NCBI RefSeq assembly: GCF_020889625.1
Contig: NZ_CP086380.1
Location: 1,569,001 to 1,633,000 of the forward strand
DNA length: 64,000 nt
DNA from: Deinococcus radiophilus
GTDB taxonomy: Bacteria > Deinococcota > Deinococci > Deinococcales > Deinococcaceae
Direction of reading: 5' to 3'
The notes under the pieces were generated by a model, which saw only the letters and a list, made by a program, of their open reading frames with translations, was not told the origin of the DNA and made no database searches. The position numbers were made by a program, and so were the translations under genes. Position 1 is the first letter of the stretch, and each line of letters begins with the position of its first letter. Below are positions 10,501 through 18,219 of the stretch, piece by piece.

Positions 10501-12335
10501 ATCTCCCAGTACAGCAGACCGCTGGGGCCGACCAGCGGATCGGGCAGCACTTCGGTGCCCAGGCGGGCGCTGCCTGGCAGGTAACTGGCTCCAGCAGGCA
10601 CACGGTGCGACACGATCAGGGTCTGGGCCTGCACCGGCGCAGTGAACGGCAAGAAGACTTCACTGCTGCGGCTGATGGCCGGAGGCGGAGTCGCCACCAC
10701 GCGGACTGGGGCCACCGAGGTCTGCAGCACAGCACATGCTCCGCTGTTCAGCTCGCCGCTGATCTGAGTAGGCTGCGCGCCTACTTGCTGCGGCGCACGC
10801 ACACGGTAACTGAGTTCTTTGGTTTCGCCAGGGGCCAGCGTCCCTTCAAAGGTTCCGCCGTCCAGCATTTCCAGGCCACCTGCCCCCTGCTCGGTCAGGC
10901 GATAGTCGGCGCTCTGCGTGCCCTGATTGGTCAGCAGCACGTGCACCGCCCCTTCCTGACCAGGCTCCAGCTGGGTCGGGGCCTCGCGGCGCAACTGAAT
11001 GGCCGTGCTTTGCGGCAGGACCTCCACCGTGCGGGTCACATCCTGCGACCACATGGCCGAGCGGAGCGTGATCTGGTAACGGCCGGGCTGGGTCGCCACC
11101 GCTTCAGCACGCAGCTCGGCAGGTTGTGCAGCACTCAGCTGGCCCTCAAAGTTTTGGTTGCCCCGCAGTTCCAGGCCTTCAGCTGACAATTGCAAGTCAA
11201 CCGGAAGGCTGCCACGGTACTCAGTCTGGGCGCGGCCCGTCAGCGTGACGGCGTCGCCAACACAGACCTGTGGTTTATCGGCCTGCAGGTCCAGCGACAG
11301 TTCGGGCTGCACCTGCAGATGTACAGCGGCGCGGCCACCCTGCGGCACCGTTACCTGCGTCGTGTCCGCACTGATCCGTGCCCCTGGTACGGGTTGGGGT
11401 TGGACGGCATACTCTCCGGCACTGACGCGTTGGCTCCAAGCCGCATCTACCGTCACAGGTTGACCGTTGACTTCGGCCTGTACGGTGGTCGGCAGGTTCC
11501 CCGTGGGCAGCAGCAGCTCGGCGGTCACTTCCAGCAGGCCCGTTTCATCTACCTGGGTCAGGGTCAGCGGCACAGACTGCTGGGCCCGTTGCAGCGCAAA
11601 GCCCACCGAGTTGGAGAACTGCTCCGCCCCAGCGGGCTGGCGCAGTTCCACGGTGTAGGCCCCGGCTTCATCTGGCAGGGGCAGATTCACCCACTGGGTA
11701 TCTGCACCCATCGGCAGCGGCGCAGTGCGGCCATCGGCGTAGCGCAGACGGGCTTCCAGTTCACGGGGGCCGTCGCCGTCATACATCCGCAGGACATAAC
11801 CGGGCCCGTCCACCGCGACCTGCACAGCGGGGACCCATGCCCCGGAACGCACAGTCACGGTCAGATGATCGGCGCGGATCGCCGCGCTGCGTCCGGTCAG
11901 GCGCAGGGCAAACGTGTTTTTGCCGTTGCCACTCGTTTCGGCACTCAGGCGGTACTGCCCCGCAGGTAAGTCCTGATTGAAGAAAGTATCCCAGCCATGC
12001 TCGCCCGGCTGATAGGTCCGCTGGGCCACCACTTGGCCTGCCCCGTCACGTAGGGTGAAGGTCGTGGCCACATCGCTGACATTGCCGTCGTACTGCTCAT
12101 CGCCGTAGTAGCCGGCACTGCGGTAATCACTCTGATCCAGCTGAGGGCTGAACAGGTCCAGCGCCACTGGTCCGTCTGCACCTACCTCCAGCGTCATGGT
12201 CTGGTCGCCCACCTCCCACATCAGGTAGGACCCCACACTGGTCAGCGGCAGACTGGTACTGATCTGCTGGGCCTGGGCCGGCAGTGCCATCAGGACACTC
12301 AATACGGCCAGCGCAGCGAATTTCTTGCGGTTCAT
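7566..12335 (-). CDS. Giant exported protein with Ig-like N-terminus and probable outer-membrane beta-barrel C-terminus (1589 aa)
   Basis: Signal peptide at residues 1-22 (ending PAQAQ). Residues ~23-560 look like successive Ig/CARDB-type beta domains. A middle part (~560-1080) includes RRERLIPFGDYSIDYSAGVV followed by TLNRELQAVD, a junction motif I associate with large bacterial envelope proteins that end in a barrel. From ~1080 to the end the sequence alternates hydrophobic and polar residues with many aromatic ends and short turns (for example SVGYELPTASGDGNRARFGA), as in an outer-membrane beta-barrel of twenty or more strands. It has ribosome site GGAGGT, starts 3 bp after the upstream DUF11 gene and overlaps the next gene by 4 bp. 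It could anchor, export or display its operon partners; that role is inference. Confidence 0.75.
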   Translation of the reverse strand: MNRKKFAALAVLSVLMALPAQAQQISTSLPLTSVGSYLMWEVGDQTMTLEVGADGPVALDLFSPQLDQSDYRSAGYYGDEQYDGNVSDVATTFTLRDGAGQVVAQRTYQPGEHGWDTFFNQDLPAGQYRLSAETSGNGKNTFALRLTGRSAAIRADHLTVTVRSGAWVPAVQVAVDGPGYVLRMYDGDGPRELEARLRYADGRTAPLPMGADTQWVNLPLPDEAGAYTVELRQPAGAEQFSNSVGFALQRAQQSVPLTLTQVDETGLLEVTAELLLPTGNLPTTVQAEVNGQPVTVDAAWSQRVSAGEYAVQPQPVPGARISADTTQVTVPQGGRAAVHLQVQPELSLDLQADKPQVCVGDAVTLTGRAQTEYRGSLPVDLQLSAEGLELRGNQNFEGQLSAAQPAELRAEAVATQPGRYQITLRSAMWSQDVTRTVEVLPQSTAIQLRREAPTQLEPGQEGAVHVLLTNQGTQSADYRLTEQGAGGLEMLDGGTFEGTLAPGETKELSYRVRAPQQVGAQPTQISGELNSGACAVLQTSVAPVRVVATPPPAISRSSEVFLPFTAPVQAQTLIVSHRVPAGASYLPGSARLGTEVLPDPLVGPSGLLYWEIPAQEQGQLSYSLQHTAALPALDRASLVARYGADRQEILEGDFDARDLTQARPFRGEETLQENDGALKLPLDGAVFRNRDKISVVVEVPQGSAQPLTVNGEVVSAQSIGTNVQDSVRGVQRLTYVGVPLRPGPNVLQVGSDRTTVTLAAPTQRIVLEPLQLVADGSTPVRVRVTALDQFGTPTAQPSLTLNPSLEPYAADASPTAGYQVRLTDGVGVLELRPQTVPGELTVEADVAGRTETFRFQIVPDGRRFGVGVATATVGLDGNFGPQQDLTWTARGYYEGPLADGKLFVAGDKDGLPHDQDPFERFAVSGDASVHSVPLQGIDPVAAVYDHPGFRAAYRREAPPLTVLPLNETLTAATVQTRTNPSVSGFAAYLPADRIELRGDQALVPDGLRVVHLPHTGISRGSDSLELVVRERGTGKELRRERLIPFGDYSIDYSAGVVTLNRELQAVDTDFNDVRIEAVYRLDDPLQNREWAYGAQVVAQGEHWTAGVAAVQMPEAQGNGQQVTVGARAQYDNREGLQADARVAYADGVQASLDAGARLRERGTLNDEATLRVRYQDHSYDGLGRFNPGFSVAGRYHSDLSAQISAQADAEYRNNLAGRSQGEVRGLVNYRLEPWTVGGGLKYSFGEVTGLNAVGRLGYTANPVHLLAEHDQRLLGGSPTVTTLTAGYRVSEHVTLKAQDRIVWGEGHRALVGLDSHFGGTNFSVGYELPTASGDGNRARFGASTSLRLDDRTTLGLRGTSLYSVAGGFWDSTAGADLNYKTERYIANIGADIGYNSQQEEWRSAVRGGVTGSLSDELTLSADALAEFRESGTGQRLTLAYGYRAARLSSLGYARYVDGTLAGGQPALTTGVAAEYRQPNWSVRAGNNTRWLLGDSRTFSGQAFLGGNYYFTGSLGVGAWGRAFYQPADLSSALYGYGLEGNLRVLPGTWISAGYNFAGFEGLPSSYTYTKPGAYLRLDLTLDEMAGGQQ

Positions 12336-12338
12336 AGC

Positions 12339-15167
12339 TTACCTCCAGTCCACCTGAGGATCGGTCACCGCTTCACGCGGCTCGCCTCCGAAGCTGAAAC
12401 TGTAGCTCAGCAGCTGTTGCCCTGGCCTGACAGCGCCGTGGTATTCGGCCTGCCCGGCGCTCAGGGTGGCACCTTCAGGGAGGGGGTCAGTGATTCGGAC
12501 ATTGGGAATGGCCTGGGCGGTGTCCAGATACAGGTTCACCACGTAGCCTTCAGGAGTGGCAAAGACGATCTTGCGGAGGGTCAGCGGCCCAGCTTGCACG
12601 GTGGTGCGGCGAATCACGTCAATGTCGCCGCCCAGCGGAGCCAGCGGAAAGTCGGCACTCTGCAGCCCACGCACATGCAGGGTCTGTGTTCCGACCAGGC
12701 CGCCTTCCTGCGGCATGACCAGCGGTGGGTAAGGCGTGGTCATGGGGTCCAGGCGCACAGCGTGGGTGCCCAGCGGCACGTTCAGGAACGAATAGCGCCC
12801 CTGCTCGTCTGTCAGTGCGAAGCGGCCACCGGCCAGCACCACACGGGCACGCGGCACCGGAGTATCGAAAGCCTTGTCGAAGATGCCGCTGCGGTTGCGG
12901 TCCACATACACCATGCCGATGATGTCTCCCACTGGGCGCAGCAGATTCAGGCGCACCACCACTGCCGCCTGCGAATCATCCTGGGCAATGTCACTGGCCC
13001 CGCCCGGTCCCTGGCCTACGGCCAGCACATGGTTACGCAGCTCAGGCTGCTCAGCAGCTCCGGCCTCCACACGCATGGCATAGGTGAGGGTCGCGGTCTG
13101 TTTGGGCTCCAGCGCCGGGAGTGTCCAGGTCATGACTTCCGGAATCGGTGTGCCCGCAGGATGATGACCGAACGGCTGATCGAAGGTGCGGGTAGCGATC
13201 ACCGGATCACCGAAGGGCTGCGCGGCAGCGTTGTCATAGGCCAGCGTGGTCGTGCCCGGAACATAGTCCAGGGTGTTTGGATGGGCCAGAACATCGGTCA
13301 CTCTTACCGGGCGCAGGGCCGCCACTGGCGACGGGTTGGTGATGGTCAGGGTAAAGGTGATCTGATCGCCTAGGTTGACCTGTTCGGCTCCAGCACGCTT
13401 GACGATCTCAATGCGGATCGGCACTTGCACTTCGGCAGGCGGACTGACCACCGGGGGCTGACCGTTTTCCAGTGGCAACTCTTCGCTGACGACATGGTAG
13501 GTATTGGCGATGATCTCGCCCATCTCGGCGCGGTCCGATACACGGGCAGTGACTTCGAACACGCGGGTTTCACCAGGAGCCAGCTTGCTGATTTCCCAGA
13601 CCACTCGCTGTGAACCGGGCGTGCCTTGCACCTGCCCCTGGGGCAGCGAGGAGACATAGTCTAGGGCCTCTGGCAGTGGGTCCACGACCTCTACGCCCGT
13701 CAGCGGGGCACCATAGGTGTTGGTCAGGCTCAGCTGATAGGTAACCAGTTCACCCCGCCCTACCAGTTGCATTCCAGCGACTGGCTGCGGTTCGATCACC
13801 ACTTTTTCCAGAATGGGCAGCGGACGGAGCACGTCACGGGTGGCATTGGTGGTGCCGCGCTCACCCGTTACGGTGATCAGCGCCTCCACCACTTCGGTAC
13901 CAGGGGCGGTGTAACACACGCGGACCAGCGTTTCCTGCCCTGGGTCCAGCCAGATCGGCTGGGCCAGCGGCTGGCCGTCTGCGCCATACAGGGCATGGTC
14001 GGCCTGGTCCTGCGGATAGGTCACCTGGATGCGGAACCGGTCTCCAATATCACCAGTGTTCCGAAGGCTGTGGTCCACACAGACGGCCTCGCCATTCTGC
14101 CGGAAAGCGGCGGTCTGCTGGTCTGCCGGACTGCCTTCCTCGGCGGTGGGATTGCCAACTGGACCAATGGCCACGGCAGGATTGGACTGGACCCGTAACG
14201 TAGCCGTATCGGACGTTTGCTGACCACGGCTGAGCAAAGTCGCTACGTTCTGAACCTGCTGACCGTCAGCAGCGGCTCCAGCTAACATGGCAAAGCGTAG
14301 CGTCAGAGCCTCACCAGGGCGCAGGCTGCCGACCACGACGCGCACACCTTCCACCTGAGCAGGTTCGGCAGGCTGCCAACGGGCACCATCCCAGTATTCG
14401 ACGCGGCCCGCACTGCTCACGGCACTGCTCCGGACATAGCTCAGTCCACGGGCCTGCTGCTCAGTCAGCATGTCGGTCAGAACCACTTCCCGTGAAGGCT
14501 GCATTCCCGTGTTGGTCACCGTGACCGTCACTACCGACTGCTGACCAGGCTTCACCACAGCGGGCTGAAAGGCCTTATCAACCGTCAGTGCTGGGGGCTG
14601 GCCCACCACCAGCTCGGAAACATTGTCCGTATCCTGGCTGTCCCCGCCCTCGCAGCTCGCCACCAGGTTCAGGTACGCTGAACCAGCACTGTCGCTCACA
14701 GCAGTGGTGGCCACGACCAACACCTGGGCCGACTGACCGGGAGCCAGACTCACGGAAGTGATGGCCGGTTCACCGGCATCCAGCTGACCGTTGCCATTGC
14801 TGTCAAGGGAGATGCTTAGACCAGGCGTCACACTGCTGGGGTTTTCCAATCGGGTTTGTAGCGGGAAAGTACTGGAAATATTACCCGTGTTGGTCACGGT
14901 ATAGGCGTAGGTGACCGCGTCGCCAGGCCAGACGCTGCGTGTCATGGCTGGGGCACTGACACTGCCATTGGGCAACACACTGACACCACAGACGGGAAGC
15001 ACGGTCGTGACCACCTGATTAGAAACAGCCGTCAGCGGCCCCGCTTGACCTTCTACCTGATACTCCGCCACGGCCTGGTTCACAATTTGGGTCTCAGCAG
15101 GGGTGGGTTGCGCAGCAGCCAGACCTACGGAGAGAAGCATCAGAGTAAGAGCGGTTTTGCGGTACAT
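12339..15167 (-). CDS. Exported DUF11-repeat protein with an SdrD-B-like domain (942 aa)
   Basis: First gene of the three-gene envelope operon. Signal peptide at residues 1-19 (LSVGLAAAQ). Several DUF11 repeats, for example near 190-320 (VTVTNTGMQPSREVVLTDML), 455-570 and 590-720 (FTLTITNPSPVAALRPVRVT). Near residue 125 there is an EF-hand-like loop DSNGNGQLDAGE. Residues ~745-815 form an SdrD-B/carboxypeptidase-regulatory-like domain (MVYVDRNRSGIFDKAFDTPV, then LTDEQGRYSFLNVPLGTH). It ends without an anchor. The ribosome site is AGGAGG and the upstream 100 bp are A/T-rich, which fits a promoter, although no clear -35/-10 pair stands out. It is likely a secreted structural partner of the barrel protein encoded 3 bp downstream. 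Confidence 0.8.
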   Translation of the reverse strand: MYRKTALTLMLLSVGLAAAQPTPAETQIVNQAVAEYQVEGQAGPLTAVSNQVVTTVLPVCGVSVLPNGSVSAPAMTRSVWPGDAVTYAYTVTNTGNISSTFPLQTRLENPSSVTPGLSISLDSNGNGQLDAGEPAITSVSLAPGQSAQVLVVATTAVSDSAGSAYLNLVASCEGGDSQDTDNVSELVVGQPPALTVDKAFQPAVVKPGQQSVVTVTVTNTGMQPSREVVLTDMLTEQQARGLSYVRSSAVSSAGRVEYWDGARWQPAEPAQVEGVRVVVGSLRPGEALTLRFAMLAGAAADGQQVQNVATLLSRGQQTSDTATLRVQSNPAVAIGPVGNPTAEEGSPADQQTAAFRQNGEAVCVDHSLRNTGDIGDRFRIQVTYPQDQADHALYGADGQPLAQPIWLDPGQETLVRVCYTAPGTEVVEALITVTGERGTTNATRDVLRPLPILEKVVIEPQPVAGMQLVGRGELVTYQLSLTNTYGAPLTGVEVVDPLPEALDYVSSLPQGQVQGTPGSQRVVWEISKLAPGETRVFEVTARVSDRAEMGEIIANTYHVVSEELPLENGQPPVVSPPAEVQVPIRIEIVKRAGAEQVNLGDQITFTLTITNPSPVAALRPVRVTDVLAHPNTLDYVPGTTTLAYDNAAAQPFGDPVIATRTFDQPFGHHPAGTPIPEVMTWTLPALEPKQTATLTYAMRVEAGAAEQPELRNHVLAVGQGPGGASDIAQDDSQAAVVVRLNLLRPVGDIIGMVYVDRNRSGIFDKAFDTPVPRARVVLAGGRFALTDEQGRYSFLNVPLGTHAVRLDPMTTPYPPLVMPQEGGLVGTQTLHVRGLQSADFPLAPLGGDIDVIRRTTVQAGPLTLRKIVFATPEGYVVNLYLDTAQAIPNVRITDPLPEGATLSAGQAEYHGAVRPGQQLLSYSFSFGGEPREAVTDPQVDWR

Positions 15168-15331
15168 ACATCCTCCTACGGAGAAAATCTGGACAGATGG
15201 AGCAAAAAATGGAATCTTTTTTATGGTGCAGCGCAGATTTTAGATCTCTTATTAAACGTTGTGTCTCTTACGTGCCCTTCTCCATAGCCGACTGCAAAGT
15301 CACGAAGCGCTGGGAGAGGTTTTTCTGCACA

Positions 15332-15364
15332 CACGCGCCCAGCCCACGGTGGGGTGGGCGCGTG
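15332..15364. other. Inverted repeat between the 702-aa gene and the surface operon
   Basis: CACGCGCCC (15332-15340) pairs with GGGCGCGTG (15356-15364) around a 15-nt loop, 47 bp after the stop of the 702-aa gene. It sits where a terminator is expected, but neither strand has a T-tract behind it, so it may be only a partial or Rho-assisted terminator. Confidence 0.35.
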
Positions 15365-15410
15365 CTTGTCAGAAATCAACCAGAGGGCTTGTCAGCAAGG
15401 ACAGTGAGGA

Positions 15411-17519
15411 TCAGTTGACACGAACGCTGAAGTTCACCGTGAACTGAGCGCCAGGGGCCAGCGCATCGGGCAGAAGGTTACGGTCCGCATCCTGGGCCAC
15501 ACACACCTTCTGACCAGCAGCCAGATTGGTCGGGGCAGTAGCAGACCAGGTCGTGCCACCGTTGGTGCTGTAGATGCCGCCACCCGACACACTCACAAAG
15601 GTGGTGTTGGTCGGAGTGGAGTCACAGATAGAGAAGTTCTGGACTGGAGCATTGAAATTGTTCTTACCGATGATGCGGTAGTTGATCTGAGCACCAGGCA
15701 GGGCATAGGCCGGACCTGCGCCGTAGCCAGCGGGTGCAGAAATGCCGTTCGCGCTCAGGGGCGCCGCGCCACCCTCTTGGAACTTGGCCAACGCTACATC
15801 CCCGGTGGGGCGCACACTGATCAGGTCATTGTTGTCCTGCAACTTAATGCCGGAGTACTCGCCCTCTACGCTTTGTTGCAGCGGATAGTCACCTACGGTA
15901 GCGTTGGCAGGTACACTCACCACGGCATTAAAGGCAAGTTCAGTCTTTTCTGCTACGGCAGGCGTGCGGTAGACAGGAATATTGACACCGTTCACCGTTA
16001 CCACTTCGCCAGTCGCGGTCAGCCCCGGATACTGCACAGGCACCGTCACGGGACCAGTGGTCGTTTGAATCACCACGTACCCACTGACCGTATAGGCTTC
16101 GGGATAAGTGCCGACATTGGCCAGCTCCTTGGGGGTGGTCGTGGTGCCACTAGGCAGCGTCTGCTGAGGATCGGTAGGATCAGCATCTGCACCTACGCCA
16201 GGAGCGGGGTTACCGAACTGCGCGGCTGGCGGCAGGATGATGTTGGTGGTGGTGTTCCCAGGTATCAATCCAGCATCCAAGCCAGAGTCGACACCGATCA
16301 CCACCGGCAGCGGAGTGCTGAAGCTGGTGGTGGGTGGGTAAGTGACCTCGGTGATGTAGGTGGCAGTCCCCCCGTCGGCGGGAACCGTCAGGGTCGGGTA
16401 ACCGGAGCTACCAGTCGGCAGTGGCGCACCCGTTACAGGATCCAGCAGGCGCACGGTCACATCTCCGTCCGGCGAGGTGAACCGTCCGGTAGCCGGGTCG
16501 TAGGCCCAGGGCGTACCGTCCGGGTTGACGGGGAACAGATTGACGGGGTCAACCAAAGCGCCGTTGTTGGTCACCACGTTCTCAAAGACGGCCGTGCCGG
16601 GAGTGGTGCTATAAGGCACACGCACGCGCTGCTCATCGCCTTCCAGCTCGACGACGAGGGGTTGACCAGTATTGGGGTTGGTGGCAGGCGCCGTGGTCCC
16701 AGGCACCGTGGGAGGAGTGGTGGTGCTGGGCGGGTTGGTTTCACTGCCCGTTTCAGGAGAGTTGACCAGCACAGGAGTGTAAACCTCGACTCGCACGAAT
16801 TGCAGATCAGTGCCCCGCGCGGGGGTAGCCACGATAGCGCCGCCCGCTACGGTCTGCTCTTCATAGAGGGTCTGCCCCGTAGGCACGCCGTTACCGCCGG
16901 TGTAAGCACCACTGGCATCCGTCTGCACGCCAGTACCCAGCACACTGCCTTCAGGCGAAGCACCGACACTTACGCCCTGAGGCGCCGTGGCCGAGACGGT
17001 GATGACCTGAATCAGCCTCACTTGTCCTTCGTCCTCGGGGGTAGCAGGATCATCGACCGGTACGGCTACCGGGCCAGTCACGGGGGTGCGGGTACCGCCG
17101 GGGGTGTTATAGAAGTACGCGATGGTCGCATTGTCCAGGCGGCTGCCCGTCGCCGGAGTTACAGCCACATTCAGAGCCACGTTACCGGAGTTCACGATGG
17201 TATAAGGCGTCTCAATGACCGCACCAGGAGTCGCATTGGTGTAAACCCTGGTGGTGGTGTCGACGGCGTTCTGGGTACCACCATCCGGGGTGGTGTCCGT
17301 AAAGACGATATCGAAGCTGGGCTGAGGCAGCACCACCGTTTGAACCGTGTTGGAATCGGAGCTCAGGGTGGTTCCACTGGCCGGATCCACGTAGCTGGCG
17401 GTGGCCGTGTTGGTGATGGTCGTTCCGGCCACGGGGGACGCGGGTGCAGTTCCAGTCTGGGCCGATGCGGCGCCCAGCGCCAAGGCGGCAGCGAGTGTCA
17501 GGTAAGTTTTGCTCTGCAT
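15411..17519 (-). CDS. Exported DUF11-like surface protein (702 aa)
   Basis: A secreted beta-rich protein: signal peptide at residues 1-20 (ALGAASAQ), then Thr/Pro/Val-rich low-charge sequence with repeated DUF11-like pieces. It opens with TITNTATASYVDPASGTTLS, a phrase typical of the start of such proteins. A Pro/Thr linker lies near residues 255-285 (NPPSTTTPPTVPGTTAPATN). The C-terminal ~100 residues resemble the end of the 1512-aa protein: both have a CDS/TDS-P-NTTFV segment, then LAAG, a cysteine-containing strand and a final VxV. It has no anchor motif. The ribosome site AAGGAG lies 8 nt before the ATG. It is transcribed toward the three-gene surface operon, 243 bp away. Confidence 0.8.
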   Translation of the reverse strand: MQSKTYLTLAAALALGAASAQTGTAPASPVAGTTITNTATASYVDPASGTTLSSDSNTVQTVVLPQPSFDIVFTDTTPDGGTQNAVDTTTRVYTNATPGAVIETPYTIVNSGNVALNVAVTPATGSRLDNATIAYFYNTPGGTRTPVTGPVAVPVDDPATPEDEGQVRLIQVITVSATAPQGVSVGASPEGSVLGTGVQTDASGAYTGGNGVPTGQTLYEEQTVAGGAIVATPARGTDLQFVRVEVYTPVLVNSPETGSETNPPSTTTPPTVPGTTAPATNPNTGQPLVVELEGDEQRVRVPYSTTPGTAVFENVVTNNGALVDPVNLFPVNPDGTPWAYDPATGRFTSPDGDVTVRLLDPVTGAPLPTGSSGYPTLTVPADGGTATYITEVTYPPTTSFSTPLPVVIGVDSGLDAGLIPGNTTTNIILPPAAQFGNPAPGVGADADPTDPQQTLPSGTTTTPKELANVGTYPEAYTVSGYVVIQTTTGPVTVPVQYPGLTATGEVVTVNGVNIPVYRTPAVAEKTELAFNAVVSVPANATVGDYPLQQSVEGEYSGIKLQDNNDLISVRPTGDVALAKFQEGGAAPLSANGISAPAGYGAGPAYALPGAQINYRIIGKNNFNAPVQNFSICDSTPTNTTFVSVSGGGIYSTNGGTTWSATAPTNLAAGQKVCVAQDADRNLLPDALAPGAQFTVNFSVRVN

Positions 17520-17699
17520 TAGTTTTCTCCTTGAGTCGGTCAGGACTCACGCCACTGGCCCCTACCAGCGGCTCTTAGGTCTGAGGCAACTTTCTATCGG
17601 TCAGCTGAAAGTCAAGCGGTTCGCAGCCATCAGGAACACGCAACCTAAGACGCCTTAAGATTAATTGGCCGCCTCTTACGTCCCAATGACGGAAAGGTC

Positions 17700-17716
17700 T
17701 TGGAACACCATTCCAA
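17700..17716. promoter_or_regulatory. Candidate operator: inverted repeat TTGGAACACCATTCCAA
   Basis: A perfect 6+6 inverted repeat (TTGGAA-N5-TTCCAA), 180 bp upstream of the 702-aa surface gene. A TTGACA hexamer lies just upstream of it on the minus strand (17726-17731), but there is no good -10 at 17 bp. It could be a regulator site; nothing else identifies it. Confidence 0.3.
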
Positions 17717-18145
17717 ACATGTGAATGTCAAATTCCTGGAACGACCAGCAAACTGTCCCAGGCACAATCTCGGCAGGTCAGAGCGCCCACACCTCCCTAT
17801 ACAATCTCACCATAAGTGCAGACCTTCTCGTGGAAATGTTAAATATTTATCATGGAAACATGCCTCCACAGGATGAAGGAAAAACCTGAGGGCTGCCTCG
17901 GGAAATCGCGCAGGTGGGCGTACCCCCGCAGGTTGTAGGCGAACTGGCTGGCACAGCTCCGCAGGAGAGAGAGTAGATAAAGACTGGTTTGGACCTCACA
18001 CCCATGTTCCGGATGAACTCTACGAGCACAGGGGCAAACACGATCTTGAGCTAAAGAAGTGGACAGAAATTACTCTGGTTTCTCCCTCCACATTTCAAGC
18101 AGCTAGAAAAGTGATGCCGCTATGTCTGCCGCAATTAATGCAGCG

Positions 18146-18177
18146 GGGTGTTGACCGAGTTACCTCCATCAACACCC
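18146..18177. terminator. Hairpin 43 bp downstream of carA, weak terminator candidate
   Basis: GGGTGTTGA (18146-18154) pairs with TCAACACCC (18169-18177) around a 14-nt loop just after carA. It lacks a run of T on the minus strand, so it is not a classical intrinsic terminator. Confidence 0.3.
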
Positions 18178-18219
18178 AACCCCAACAGAATTAAATTTTC
18201 AGATGCCAACCCGTCTGTC

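Larger units (their letters stand above)
17520..18219. other. 700-bp stretch without a gene between the surface genes and carA
   Basis: No reading frame here looks like a protein. The 63-codon frame at 17850-18041 (minus) has no family resemblance or ribosome site. The region is more A/T-rich around 17830-17870 and carries the leader and promoter of the 702-aa surface gene on its left and the end of carA on its right. Two inverted repeats inside it are listed separately. Confidence 0.6.

Noticed and set aside
15332..15364. Strong intrinsic terminator after the 702-aa surface gene
   Set aside because: The stem is good but no T-tract follows on either strand, so it is listed only as an inverted repeat.
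17850..18041. 63-codon frame on the minus strand in the 700-bp gene desert
   Set aside because: No ribosome site, no TANNNT box at the right spacing, no recognisable composition.
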